NCBI RefSeq assembly: GCF_007992435.1
Contig: NZ_BKAG01000020.1
Coordinates: 1-64,000 of the forward strand
Origin: Prosthecobacter gellanilyticus
Lineage (GTDB): Bacteria > Verrucomicrobiota > Verrucomicrobiia > Verrucomicrobiales > Verrucomicrobiaceae
Length of the DNA: 64,000 nt
Direction: 5' to 3'
This document shows positions 43,701-52,587 of the stretch, piece after piece. How positions within the stretch are numbered: the first letter of the stretch is position 1; the number at the start of each line of letters is the position of its first letter. The notes under the pieces were generated by a model. The model saw nothing but the letters and a program-made list of their open reading frames with translations. It was not told where the DNA came from and did not search any database. A program made the translations under genes and the position numbers.

Positions 43701-46700
43701 ACCGACAGGTGTGCTCATGGAGCTGACCTATGATCCGACCGAGCGCACCTTCTCCATCCAGAGCCGCATGGGCTCGGGGGCTTCCTGGTCCACTCACGTG
43801 GTCGGCAGCATGCGCGGTGAGCGCACCGAGTCCTCCTTTGGAACCTCGACCTGGGAAGCCTCGAAGCTGGCCAATGTTCCGGTGGATGAATTCTACGCCC
43901 ACATGTCTGACATGGGCCTGCGCTACGGCGAGGAGTTCCGTCCGATCCGCGAGCTCTCCGCTGAAGAGGGCAAATCTTCGGGCCGTGTGTCCTTGGGCAA
44001 GGCGGTTGCGCCTCGCGCCGGTGAGTATCCGCTGCATCCTGTGCTCTTTGACGGCGCGCTGCAGGTCTTCTCCGCAGGCGCTGCCACGGTGGAAAGCCGC
44101 ACCGCTGGCCTCCGTCTGCCTGTCCGTTTTGACCGCATCCTCTTCCTGCGCACTCCGGGTGCCTCCGGTTTGGTGAGTGCCCGTGTGCGTCAGGCCAATG
44201 ATGAGTTGATCGATGGTTGCATCGACATCTACGACGAGAGCGGCAAGCCTTGCGTGCGTGTCGATGGCTTCCGCGCGATCAGCGTGGAAGGTGCCAAGCG
44301 CACCGGCAAGGGTGGCAAAGGCCGTGACATCACCTACCACGTCGCCTGGGAAAACCGTCCGACGGGCAAGGCCGTGGCTTCGCCTGCACCTGTGCCGCTC
44401 ACACAACTGCGGGAAGTTGCACAGAAGGCGCTCGACGAAGTGTTCGACATGCGCGGTCGCGAGAAACTGAATGCGGCAAGCTCTGCCGGCGATGAATTGA
44501 CCGAGGCCCAGATCGCCAATGGTCTGCGCAGCATGGGAGCGGAAGGCAAATTCACCGCCCAGTCGCTGGGTGTCTCCCAGTCCATGCGCCGTTCCTTTGT
44601 CCAGTTGATGGACAATCTGGTGAAGGAAGGTCTGCTGACCCGGGAAGAGGAAGGCTACGCAACAACCCCGCGCTTCACCCAGCGTGCTAACTCCATCGCG
44701 CAGCTTCTCGGTGACAGCATCAACAAGTATCCCGGTCACTTGCCCGAGGCCATGCTTTGCGGTGCCACCTGTGCGGAACTCGGGCCGATCATGCGCGGTG
44801 AGAAGGAAGCTATCCAGGCTCTGTTCACCACGGGCGGCGCTGACTTGCTGGAGCAGTTCTACGGCGACGGTCCTGTGACCAGCCCATGGCTCGGTGCCAT
44901 CGCCGCTGCGGTGGTGGAGGCTGGCCGGAAGCTCCCTGAAGGTCGTGGTCTCCGCATTCTGGAGATCGGCTCAGGCACAGGCGGCCTTGCCTCGCAGGTC
45001 GTGCCGTTGCTGGAGCGCGGTCTGCATACCTATGTCTTCAGTGACGTCTCCGCCTCCTTCTTCCCCACGGCCAGGCAGAAGCTCGCCTCCTATCCAGAAG
45101 TCGACTATCAGGTCTATGACCTCGAGAAGAGCGGTGCGGAGCAGGGCTTTGAACCAGGCTCATTCGACATCATCCTCGGCACGAACGTCATCCATGCGGT
45201 CAGTGATGTGAAGCGCTCGCTGGGTCATATCCATGAGCTCCTCGTGCCAGGCGGCAGCCTGCTGTTTGTCGATGTCGGCAGCCCTCACCTTTGGTTGAAC
45301 GCTGTCTTCGGCCTAACCAGTGGTTGGTGGAAATTCACGGATCGCGAATTGCGTCCGCATCATCCGTTGCTTGAACGTCAGCAGTGGGAGCAAGTCCTCG
45401 CTGAGAGCGGATTCAGCGAGACTGCATCCCTCGCAGGCCTGACCCGCACGCATGGTGGCGAAAGCCTCATCGGTCTCATGGCCCGCAAGGAGTGGTCAGA
45501 GCCGGCCAAGGCATCTACGGAGGCTGTTGAAGCTCCCGCCCAGAAATCCTGGCTCGTGCTCGCGGATAGCGCAGACCTTGGCGAAAACCTCGCCATCCAG
45601 CTCCGCCTTAGTGGTGCTCGCTGCCGCATCGCGCGCCGTGGCAAGGAATACACCTCGGATGAGGGAGACTCCTTCACCGTCCGCGCGGACGTGCCGGAAG
45701 ACTGGACCCTTCTGCTGCAGGAATGCGCGGAGGAGCTGCCTGAGCGCATCGTCTACCTCTGGAGCCTGGACGAGTCGAACCCGGCTGATGAAATGCTTGG
45801 CACCGATGCCTTGTTCAACCTCACTCGTGCCCTTGAGGTCGCCCTTCCACCTGCTGCCAAGCTGAATCTGGATGTGGTCACCCGCGCCGCCCAGCCTGTC
45901 GGCCGTGATCACAAGATCGCTCTCGCCCAGGCACCGTCCATCGGTCTGATGCGCGTCATTGCGAACGAGCATAACAACTTTGCCTGCCGCAGCATTGACC
46001 TGCCGCCTGCAGCCTCTTCGGCGGACAATGGCATCATCTGGAACGAACTGCTCCAGCAGGATCCCGAGCGCGAAGTCGCCTTCCGTGGCGAGGCCCGCTA
46101 TGTGCGCCGCATGAGTCGTGGTCTCCAGCCGCGTGAACAGGTCCTGGGCCGCGATGTCGCCCTCCGTCTGGAGTCCCGCGAGCGTGGTCTCCTCGACTCC
46201 CTGCGCTTCACACCTTACGTCTCGCCGCCTTGTGGCCCAGGTGAGGTGATTCTCGAAGTGAAAGCCGCTGGCATGAACTTCCGTGACGTGCTGAAGGCAC
46301 TGGCCCTCTATCCTGCCGAAACGGCGGATGCCCGCATCTTCGGTGACGAGGTCGGCGGCATCGTGAAGTCCGTCGGCTCGGCGGTCACGCACGTGAAACC
46401 CGGAGACAAGGTCTTTGGCCTCGCGGTGTTTGGTCTTGCGACCGAAAGCATCGCCCGCGGCGGTGACGTGCGTCGCATGCCTGAAGGTTTGTCCTTTGAG
46501 GAAGCGGCCACCATTCCGGTGGTCTTTATGACCTCCTGGTATGCGCTGAAAACAGTTGCGAATGTGCAGCCTGGCGAGCGTGTGCTCGTGCATGCAGGTG
46601 CCGGCGGTGTCGGTATGGCGGCTATCCAGATCGCTCATCATCTCGGCGCGGAAGTCATCGCCAGCGCGGGCAGTCCCGCCAAGCGCGCGCTTCTTACCAC

Positions 46701-48432
46701 GCTGGGTGTGAAGCACGTCATCGACTCACGTCGTGGCGACTTCGCGGAAGCTGTGATGGAACTCACCGATGGTCAGGGTGTCGACGTGGTGCTGAATGCC
46801 CTCGCGGCCGAAGCCATCCCGATGGGCCTCTCCTGCCTCGCTGAGTTCGGTCGCTTCATTGAGATCGGCAAACGTGACATCTACCAGAACAGCCGTATTC
46901 CGCTCTGGCCGCTGCGCAAGAACGCCTCCTTCCACGTCGTGGCCATGGACGGCATCTTCAATGGCAGTGAGAAGAAGACCAGCCAGATCCTCGAGACCGT
47001 CGCTGATCTCGTCGAGAAGAAGGCCTTGAAGCCGCTGCCTTATCGCGCGTTCCCGGCCTGCCGTATCGACTCCGCCTTCCGTTTGATGGCGGGTGGCAAG
47101 CACACCGGCAAGGTGCTCGTCTCCTTCCCTGAACCATTCATGGTTAGGCGCGGCGAGCCTCTCACACCTGCGTTTGAGGTCAAGCCGGACGGCACTTACC
47201 TGATCACCGGAGCCTTCGGTGGCTTCGGCAGGGTCCTCGCCGAGTGGCTGGTCGAATGCGGTGCGAAGAACCTGGTCCTCAGCAGCCGCAGCGGCGCTTC
47301 CACACCGGAAGCGGAAGAGTTTTTGGTGAAGCTGCGTGACCGCGGTGTTGATGCGCTCGTGGTGAAGGCAGACTCCGGCTCGCCGGAGGATGTGAAGCGC
47401 CTGCTCGCCGAGATCAAGAAAGCCGGGCATCCGCTGAAAGGCATCTTCCACCTCGCCATGGTGATCGATGATGCCCCGATGGCTGTCCTCAATCGTGAGC
47501 GCATGATCAAGGTCATCGCACCGAAGGCTCAGGGTGCCTGGCTGCTGCATGAAGGAACTCTGGGCATGAGTCTCGATTGCTTTGTCATGTTCTCCTCGGT
47601 GGCGAGCACCTTCGGTAACTTCGCCCAGGCAAACTATGCTTCCGCGAATGCCTTCCTGGATGCCCTTGCCCATCACCGTCAGACGCTGGGACTTCCAGCC
47701 TTGGCGATCAACTGGGGCGCCCTCGGTGGTCAGGGCTACGTGGCCCGTAATGAGCGCGTGGCCGAGTATCTCGCCCTCCACGGCACGATCCCGCTGAATC
47801 CGAATGAGGTCGTGTTCCTGGTGGAGCAGTTCCTGAACAACGGTGCCACCCAGGCGGTCGCCTTGCGCGCCGACTGGTCCAAGTGGCGCGCTGCCTATCG
47901 CGGCGGCCAGGAAAGCCCGCTGCTGGAAAACATCTACGCCGCTGGAGTCGAGGCTCCGGAATCGAGCGGTGCCAAGAGCGACTGGCGCGTGAAGATCGAA
48001 GCCGCATCGGCTGCGGATCGCGTGACCGTCATCGGTCAGGCCGTGTGTGATGTGGTGGGTGCCGTCCTTCGCGTGAAGCCGGAAGGCCTCCGTTTGGATC
48101 AGCCGCTGACCGACCTCGGGCTTGACTCGCTTATGGCGGTGGAGATCGAGAACTCGATCGAAAGCTCGATCGGTGTGGCCCTGCCTCCGGCCAGCCTCAT
48201 GCGTGCCCGCACCATCGGCCAGATCGCCAATCTGATCGCCGAGCACATGGGCGCCGCGCCTGCGGCTGCTGCGGCAGCACCTGTCGAGGTGAAGCCTGCG
48301 GCGGCGGATGACGTGGATCTGGATGCCATCTCCGATGACGAACTGGATCAATTGCTCGGCGTGGACACTCCTGCGACCCAGGAGAGCCCTGACCTTGCGA
48401 AGAAGGCTGCCAAGGCGGAGGTTCGCGCATGA
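40714..48432 (+). CDS. Single-module reducing type I polyketide synthase
   Basis: 2572 residues from the ATG at 40714; an in-frame start at 40630 is rejected because it lies upstream of the promoter-like motif. Domains in order: KS with DTACSS (Cys197), EAHGTGT and NLGHLE; AT with GHSVGE (Ser652) and HPFH, suggesting malonyl use; DH with catalytic His950 and Asp1113 but N in place of the usual G in HxxxGxxxxP; C-methyltransferase (LEIGSGTGG, Glu1417); a structural pseudo-KR; ER with HAGAGGVGMAA (about 1960); KR with TGAFGGFG (2165) and Tyr2308, and an IDD for B-type reduction; ACP with Ser2472 (LGLDSLMA). A tail with DELDQLL resembles docking ends. No thioesterase. This order is typical of iterative reducing synthases, giving a saturated or methyl-branched chain. 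Confidence 0.95.
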   Translation: MSNSVHPAHQSPSPVSSTPANDQEGVAIIGIGCRFPGGINNVDAFWKLLEEGRDAVVDVPADRWNVERFYDAEPGIVGKSIAKKGGFIEGIDQFDPQFFGISPREAPYIDPQQRILLETAYEAIEDAGIVLDLEKGTDMGVFVGISHNDYQGLQHTATDRVGISSHTPTGSAHSIAANRISYCLNLSGPSIAMDTACSSALTAVHVACEHLLGGRCKTALAGGVTIMITPDGFIGFSQAGMLSPEGKCKVFDASANGFVRGEGAGMVLLKRLSDAIADGDPIHAVVKGSAVNSDGHTTGISLPSGEAQARLVREACAVAGIKPSEIGYVEAHGTGTAVGDPIEAHALAEALCEGRAEPLSVGSVKTNLGHLETASGVAGLVKAALVLKHGRIPANLHFENPNPHIDFEALKLKVSMGNEDFPAKYPVRMAGVNSFGFGGSNAHVVLAEAPKKTSRSHAVVETNRAWPLVLSARSEEALRAYASQLSSWLDDHSKLNGSSPLMPDVTYMLGARRNHHSYRLAFTASSLGEAVQELSAYAKGEPGPRMRSSFTPRGEKAMRTVFVMSGQGPQWQGMGLELMRNEPVFKSMIEACDAAMRPFARFSLIDELNRPDSETRMQQTEVSQPAIFAMQMGLAALWQSWGIQPEAVVGHSVGEVAAACVAGILTLEQAAKIIVLRGRFMDECHADGGGMLAVGMSPEEAQAIITKHDRTVSIAAFNGPRSLTLSGLKTSLKLIADELEAKGVFARFLQVSHPFHHAMMQPAADALHEALKDLTPSAEKIPFFSTVTGKRHEGAACVAGHWSSGVRQPVEFSSAIAAVAEFGTDVWLEIGAHPALVRSIQECLEGKGSKPSVLASARREREHESLLDTAIDLHLAGVVLDFKSMTPSRRHLALPTYAWNKSRWWNESQDMSEGRLAAGGRGLLDIRLARAVPTWMTRLDNRHMAFLRDHRVENMIIFPAAGFVDMILEAGVQLFEGKAFAVEDFEIRKPLILPDPPTGVLMELTYDPTERTFSIQSRMGSGASWSTHVVGSMRGERTESSFGTSTWEASKLANVPVDEFYAHMSDMGLRYGEEFRPIRELSAEEGKSSGRVSLGKAVAPRAGEYPLHPVLFDGALQVFSAGAATVESRTAGLRLPVRFDRILFLRTPGASGLVSARVRQANDELIDGCIDIYDESGKPCVRVDGFRAISVEGAKRTGKGGKGRDITYHVAWENRPTGKAVASPAPVPLTQLREVAQKALDEVFDMRGREKLNAASSAGDELTEAQIANGLRSMGAEGKFTAQSLGVSQSMRRSFVQLMDNLVKEGLLTREEEGYATTPRFTQRANSIAQLLGDSINKYPGHLPEAMLCGATCAELGPIMRGEKEAIQALFTTGGADLLEQFYGDGPVTSPWLGAIAAAVVEAGRKLPEGRGLRILEIGSGTGGLASQVVPLLERGLHTYVFSDVSASFFPTARQKLASYPEVDYQVYDLEKSGAEQGFEPGSFDIILGTNVIHAVSDVKRSLGHIHELLVPGGSLLFVDVGSPHLWLNAVFGLTSGWWKFTDRELRPHHPLLERQQWEQVLAESGFSETASLAGLTRTHGGESLIGLMARKEWSEPAKASTEAVEAPAQKSWLVLADSADLGENLAIQLRLSGARCRIARRGKEYTSDEGDSFTVRADVPEDWTLLLQECAEELPERIVYLWSLDESNPADEMLGTDALFNLTRALEVALPPAAKLNLDVVTRAAQPVGRDHKIALAQAPSIGLMRVIANEHNNFACRSIDLPPAASSADNGIIWNELLQQDPEREVAFRGEARYVRRMSRGLQPREQVLGRDVALRLESRERGLLDSLRFTPYVSPPCGPGEVILEVKAAGMNFRDVLKALALYPAETADARIFGDEVGGIVKSVGSAVTHVKPGDKVFGLAVFGLATESIARGGDVRRMPEGLSFEEAATIPVVFMTSWYALKTVANVQPGERVLVHAGAGGVGMAAIQIAHHLGAEVIASAGSPAKRALLTTLGVKHVIDSRRGDFAEAVMELTDGQGVDVVLNALAAEAIPMGLSCLAEFGRFIEIGKRDIYQNSRIPLWPLRKNASFHVVAMDGIFNGSEKKTSQILETVADLVEKKALKPLPYRAFPACRIDSAFRLMAGGKHTGKVLVSFPEPFMVRRGEPLTPAFEVKPDGTYLITGAFGGFGRVLAEWLVECGAKNLVLSSRSGASTPEAEEFLVKLRDRGVDALVVKADSGSPEDVKRLLAEIKKAGHPLKGIFHLAMVIDDAPMAVLNRERMIKVIAPKAQGAWLLHEGTLGMSLDCFVMFSSVASTFGNFAQANYASANAFLDALAHHRQTLGLPALAINWGALGGQGYVARNERVAEYLALHGTIPLNPNEVVFLVEQFLNNGATQAVALRADWSKWRAAYRGGQESPLLENIYAAGVEAPESSGAKSDWRVKIEAASAADRVTVIGQAVCDVVGAVLRVKPEGLRLDQPLTDLGLDSLMAVEIENSIESSIGVALPPASLMRARTIGQIANLIAEHMGAAPAAAAAAPVEVKPAAADDVDLDAISDDELDQLLGVDTPATQESPDLAKKAAKAEVRA

Positions 48433-49778
48433 CGATCCCGGCGAATGATGACAGACGTGAGCGGCTGAAACAGTGGCTGAGCAGTGGCAAGGCCTCGCTG
48501 CATCCGCTCTCCTTCCCACAGCGCGAGCTGTGGGAGGCCTCGCCTGCACCGGTGGCGGACCCTTCCAACACCATCTGCAGTCTCATCGAGATCAAAGGAC
48601 CCATCACCGAGAAGGATTGCCGCGCGGCCATGCAGCTCGTGGTGAACCGCCACGAGGTCATGCGTCTGTCCTTCCTTCCTGGCAAAGGCCAGGCCGTGCA
48701 GATGGTGCAGACGGAAAGCGAGCCCGTCATGGGCTTCCGGGATGTGCCATCCACATGGAGTCTGGATGACGTTGCCGCAGGGGCGCAGGAAGTCTTTGAG
48801 ACGCCTTTTGATCTGGTGAAAGGGCCTCTCTATCGCCTGGAGGTCGTGCGGCGCGGGCCGAGCGACCATGTGCTGGTCGGTGCCATGCACCACGCCATCT
48901 CAGACGGTTGGACTCTGTGTAATCTGGTGCAGGATCTCTACTCCGCTTATGTCCAGGTCATGCTGGGGGTAAAGGATGGTCTGCCGCCTGTGCCGATGTC
49001 CTACATGGCCTGGGGAACTGCGGAGCGAGCCACCTGGCAGCCAGCGCTCCTCGCGCAACGCGCTGCCTTCTGGAAACCTCACCTTGAAGGTTCCAAGGAT
49101 CTCTTTGCGAATCGTCTCACTTCTCCTGTGGAGTCACATCGCCTGCAGCGTCGTGCTCTCCACATTCCAGCGGAGCTCGGTGTCGCCGTGCGTGACCTTG
49201 CACGTCGCACCGGTGGCACGCTTTACAGCACCTTGCTCACCGCCTTCCAGATTACGCTGTCACGCTGGACCGGTGAGACTGACATCGTCGTCGGCACACC
49301 CATCGCCAACCGCACCCGTCAGGAAGTGCGTGAGACCATGGGCTACTTCGCCGGCGTGGTGCCCATCCGCGGACAGGTGGATGAAAGCCGTACCTTCTCG
49401 GACAGCCTGCGCGCCGTGCATCAAACCACGGTCGATTGCTTCTCCAATGTGATGCCGTTTGCCGAACTGGTGAGTGCCGTCAATCCGACGCGCATCCCCG
49501 GACGCAATCCGATCTATCAGGTGCGCTTCGCTCTGCAAAACCAGCCCATGCCGGACATCTCCGTGGCAGGCTTCTCCGCCAAACTAAAAATCTACTCCAC
49601 CGGCACTCCTCGCTTCGACCTCGCTTGCGAAGTCACAGAAGAAGGTGATGCCATGGAAGTCGCCTGGCTGTTCCGCCAGGAAGGTTTTGAAGCCTCCGAG
49701 ATCGAGCATCTTCACGCGCAGTATCTGTCCATCCTCACCTCAGCATGTGCATCACCGGACACCCCTGTGGCCTCCTGA
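48429..49778 (+). CDS. Stand-alone condensation-domain acyltransferase
   Basis: 449 residues. It overlaps the polyketide gene by four bases (ATGA). The condensation-domain active site is intact: HHAISDG with His154, His155 and Asp159. The opening SFPQRELWE and the later VGTPIANRTRQE are further condensation motifs. There are no adenylation or carrier domains. Free-standing C domains such as PapA5 or VibH join an ACP-bound acyl chain to a free amine or alcohol, so this protein is a good candidate for releasing the polyketide, which lacks a thioesterase. Acceptor unknown. Confidence 0.9.
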   Translation: MTIPANDDRRERLKQWLSSGKASLHPLSFPQRELWEASPAPVADPSNTICSLIEIKGPITEKDCRAAMQLVVNRHEVMRLSFLPGKGQAVQMVQTESEPVMGFRDVPSTWSLDDVAAGAQEVFETPFDLVKGPLYRLEVVRRGPSDHVLVGAMHHAISDGWTLCNLVQDLYSAYVQVMLGVKDGLPPVPMSYMAWGTAERATWQPALLAQRAAFWKPHLEGSKDLFANRLTSPVESHRLQRRALHIPAELGVAVRDLARRTGGTLYSTLLTAFQITLSRWTGETDIVVGTPIANRTRQEVRETMGYFAGVVPIRGQVDESRTFSDSLRAVHQTTVDCFSNVMPFAELVSAVNPTRIPGRNPIYQVRFALQNQPMPDISVAGFSAKLKIYSTGTPRFDLACEVTEEGDAMEVAWLFRQEGFEASEIEHLHAQYLSILTSACASPDTPVAS

Positions 49779-49790
49779 TCTGAATCCCGA

Positions 49791-50732
49791 ATGAACGCTT
49801 CGCCCCCCGTCGAAACACACTGGATCAGCCGCTCGGCCTTCCAGATCGTCATCATTCTCCTGGCACTCACACAAGGTTTGCTTGGTCTGGCCTTGTATCA
49901 TCACGTCACCTTCTGGGTGGTGGTGCCGCTGGTCTTGATCCTCAGTCATCTCATGCATGGTGCAGCGGTCGGGCTGCACGAGGCCACGCATGGCCAGCTC
50001 CGCCAGAACCGCACCTTCAATGAGTTTGATGGCATTTTGTTAGGCGTGTTCAGCTTCATGAGCTTCAGCCTCTACCGGGCCGCTCATCAGACGCATCATG
50101 CCTACTTCGCCACCGAGCGTGATGAGGAGCTCTGGCCCTTCACGAACACCAAATCTTCGCGCTGGGTTCGCATTCTCGCGGCGGTCTCCGAACTCACTCT
50201 CGGCCTGATCACCACACCCCTCCTGTTCCTGCGCGCCTTTCTGCGCAAAGGCTCTCCGATCCGTGCCAAGCGCATCCGCCGCCGCATCTGGATCGAGCTC
50301 TGGCTCATGGTCATGGTCTGGAGCCTCATCGCCATCGCCGTCTTCTATCTTGATATCGGCCGCTATTTCCTGTGGATGTACTTCGTGCCGGCCTTCATCG
50401 CCGCGAACCTGCAAACCTGGCGCAAGTACATCGAGCACGTCGGCCTCACCGGCAGCACCGTGAACAGTGCCACTCGCAATGTAGTGGCAGACACCTGGAT
50501 GGGCCGTCTCGTCTCCTTCACCCTCCTGCATGAGCCGTATCACGGCGTGCACCATCTGCATGTCAGCCTGCCGCATGCCGAGCTTCCGCATCACGCCGAG
50601 AAGCTCCAGCCCAAGCATCCCGACGAGCATCCGCCCTTTCCGAGTTACAGCCACGCCGTGATTCACATGCTGAAAAGCCTGCGGAATCCGCGCGTGGGTG
50701 CCCAATGGCACGCTTCCACCCCAGCTTCATGA
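49791..50732 (+). CDS. Membrane fatty-acid desaturase-like protein
   Basis: 313 residues. The three histidine boxes are complete: HEATH (about residues 64-68), HQTHH (about 100-104) and HGVHH (about 248-252), placing it in the acyl-lipid desaturase/hydroxylase family. Four to five hydrophobic segments lie at about 17-38, 40-58, 120-140 and 170-200. It should introduce a double bond or hydroxyl into an acyl chain in the membrane using two irons and oxygen. It sits within the polyketide operon, 12 bases after the condensation gene, and overlaps the ABC ATPase gene. Confidence 0.9.
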   Translation: MNASPPVETHWISRSAFQIVIILLALTQGLLGLALYHHVTFWVVVPLVLILSHLMHGAAVGLHEATHGQLRQNRTFNEFDGILLGVFSFMSFSLYRAAHQTHHAYFATERDEELWPFTNTKSSRWVRILAAVSELTLGLITTPLLFLRAFLRKGSPIRAKRIRRRIWIELWLMVMVWSLIAIAVFYLDIGRYFLWMYFVPAFIAANLQTWRKYIEHVGLTGSTVNSATRNVVADTWMGRLVSFTLLHEPYHGVHHLHVSLPHAELPHHAEKLQPKHPDEHPPFPSYSHAVIHMLKSLRNPRVGAQWHASTPAS

Positions 50733-51457
50733 GCACCAGCCCATCATCCCCCGAGTCCGCTGTCTCTCACGAATCCGTGTATGAGGCCCAGGGGCTCCAG
50801 AAGGAGTATGATGATGGCAGCGTCAAAGCTCTGCGCGGAGTCGACCTGCAGATCAAGGCGGGCGAGTTCATCGCCATCATTGGCCCCAGCGGCTGCGGCA
50901 AGTCCACGCTGCTACAGATGCTCGGCGCGCTCGACTGGCAGAGCAGCGGCACGCTGCTCTATCGTGGCAAATCCTTGAAGGACATGCCCGATCCCTCCGT
51001 CTACCGTGCTCGTGAGATTGGCTTCATCTTCCAGTCCTTCCACCTGCTGCCCACCTTCACTGCCATTGAAAACGTGCAGGTGCCCATGTTTGAGTCAGAC
51101 ATTCCGTTAGGCCAGCGAGCTGATCGTGCCCGGGAGTTGCTGAAACTCGTCGGACTCGAGCACCGCATCAATCATTACCCATCCAAGCTCTCAGGGGGCG
51201 AAAGACAGCGCGTGGCCATCGCCCGCAGTCTCGCCAACAATCCCTCCGTGCTGCTGGCGGATGAACCCACGGGGAATCTCGACAGCGCCAACACCAAGAG
51301 CGTCATGGAGCTCATCGTCCGCCTGCGCGAGGAGAAAAAGATGACGCTGGTGATGGTCACCCATGATCTTGACATCGCCCGTGTGGCCTCACGAACTATT
51401 CAGATGAAGGACGGACTGATCGTGAACAACTCCGTTCCTGCCACCTCACCCCAATGA
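50729..51457 (+). CDS. ABC transporter ATPase, LolD/MacB type
   Basis: 242 residues from the ATG at 50729, overlapping the desaturase stop by four bases; an earlier in-frame start inside the desaturase is unlikely. Walker A GPSGCGKST, the signature LSGGERQR, Walker B VLLADEPTGNLD and the H-loop VTHD are all present. DEPTGNLDSANTKSV is typical of the LolD/MacB/FtsE group, which drive lipoprotein or macrolide-type export without moving substrate through the membrane channel. Its partner permease follows, overlapped by four bases. Confidence 0.93.
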   Translation: MSTSPSSPESAVSHESVYEAQGLQKEYDDGSVKALRGVDLQIKAGEFIAIIGPSGCGKSTLLQMLGALDWQSSGTLLYRGKSLKDMPDPSVYRAREIGFIFQSFHLLPTFTAIENVQVPMFESDIPLGQRADRARELLKLVGLEHRINHYPSKLSGGERQRVAIARSLANNPSVLLADEPTGNLDSANTKSVMELIVRLREEKKMTLVMVTHDLDIARVASRTIQMKDGLIVNNSVPATSPQ

Positions 51458-52569
51458 CCTTTCTCACCATCGTCTCACGTGGCCTGATGCGGCGCCCCGT
51501 CCGCACCGGCCTCACGCTGGTTGGCATCTCCATCGGCATCGCCGCCGTGGTCATGTTGGTGGGCTTCTCCCGTGGCTTTGTGAAGAGCTGGGACTCTGGA
51601 ATGAAGGTGCGTCGAACCGACATCGTGGTGAACAATCTCGGCTCAGGTCTCGCCCCGAAACCCTTTGAAGAAGCCGTGCGCGACCGCGTGGCTGCCGTGC
51701 CGAAAGTGGCTGGCACCTGCAAGCTATTCGTGGACCTCACCAGCGTTGAAGACGCTTCCATGATGATCGTCTCCGCTCGTGAGTGGAAAGGCTTCTCCTG
51801 GGACAATCTGAAGATCGTCGAGGGCCGCATGCCCAACGATGAAAAAGAGGAGGCCGTCGTTCTCGGCATGAATGCTGCCGAGGTGCTGAAAAAGAAAGTC
51901 GGTGATCCCATCCAGATCGACATCGCAGAACTCAAAGTCGTCGGCATTGTCGATGGCGGCGCTCTCGTCGAGAACGGCTCCATCATCCTCTCACTGCCCT
52001 TGTATCAGTCCATCAGTGACAACGCTGGCAAGATCAACATCATCGACGTGCGCGCTGAGACAGGCATGTCTGAGGATGCGTTGCACCAACTCTGCACGGA
52101 GATCAATAAAGTCGTCCCTGGTGCCAAGGCCCTGATCGCCGGTGAGCACATCGCCAACAGCGAGGCATTTCGCCTGATGAATGCCATGAGCTGGGGCACC
52201 TCCTTGCTCGCCGTGGTGGTCGGCGTCCTCGGCGTGATGAACACCATGCTCATGACCGTGTTTGAGCGGAAGCAGGAGATCTGCATCCTCCTCGCGATCG
52301 GCTGGAAGCGCGTGCGCATCATGAAGATGATCCTGCTGGAGTCGGCGCTGCTCGGTCTCTTTGGCGGCATCACCGGAGTCGTGATCGGCATCGTCGGTGT
52401 GAAGGTGGTGGAAAGGCTCCCCGCAATCGAAGGCCGTCTCGAGCCAGACCTCAGCGTCTCTCTTTTTGCCACGGCCGTGCTGATGTCCGTGGCCGTAGGA
52501 GTGTTTAGCGGGCTGTATCCAGCCTGGCGCAGCTCGCGCCTAAACCCCGCGCTCGCCATCCAGGGTTAA
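51454..52569 (+). CDS. ABC transporter permease, MacB/FtsX type
   Basis: 371 residues. One membrane helix near the N-terminus (about 18-40), a periplasmic MacB-PCD domain of about 200 residues, and three helices near the C-terminus (about 250-275, 295-320, 335-360), with the conserved MNTMLMTVFERKQEICILLAIG motif before the last helices. This layout is that of MacB/LolC-type transporters, which lift lipids or lipoproteins out of the inner membrane. It is translationally coupled to the ATPase. Confidence 0.93.
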   Translation: MTFLTIVSRGLMRRPVRTGLTLVGISIGIAAVVMLVGFSRGFVKSWDSGMKVRRTDIVVNNLGSGLAPKPFEEAVRDRVAAVPKVAGTCKLFVDLTSVEDASMMIVSAREWKGFSWDNLKIVEGRMPNDEKEEAVVLGMNAAEVLKKKVGDPIQIDIAELKVVGIVDGGALVENGSIILSLPLYQSISDNAGKINIIDVRAETGMSEDALHQLCTEINKVVPGAKALIAGEHIANSEAFRLMNAMSWGTSLLAVVVGVLGVMNTMLMTVFERKQEICILLAIGWKRVRIMKMILLESALLGLFGGITGVVIGIVGVKVVERLPAIEGRLEPDLSVSLFATAVLMSVAVGVFSGLYPAWRSSRLNPALAIQG

Positions 52570-52587
52570 CCTAAACCTGTACTCTTT

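Noticed and set aside
46726..48549. 607-codon open frame on the minus strand opposite the polyketide synthase
   Set aside because: It mirrors the coding strand of a well-supported synthase; its product is His/Gly/Gln-rich with no family resemblance, a usual shadow in GC-rich genes.
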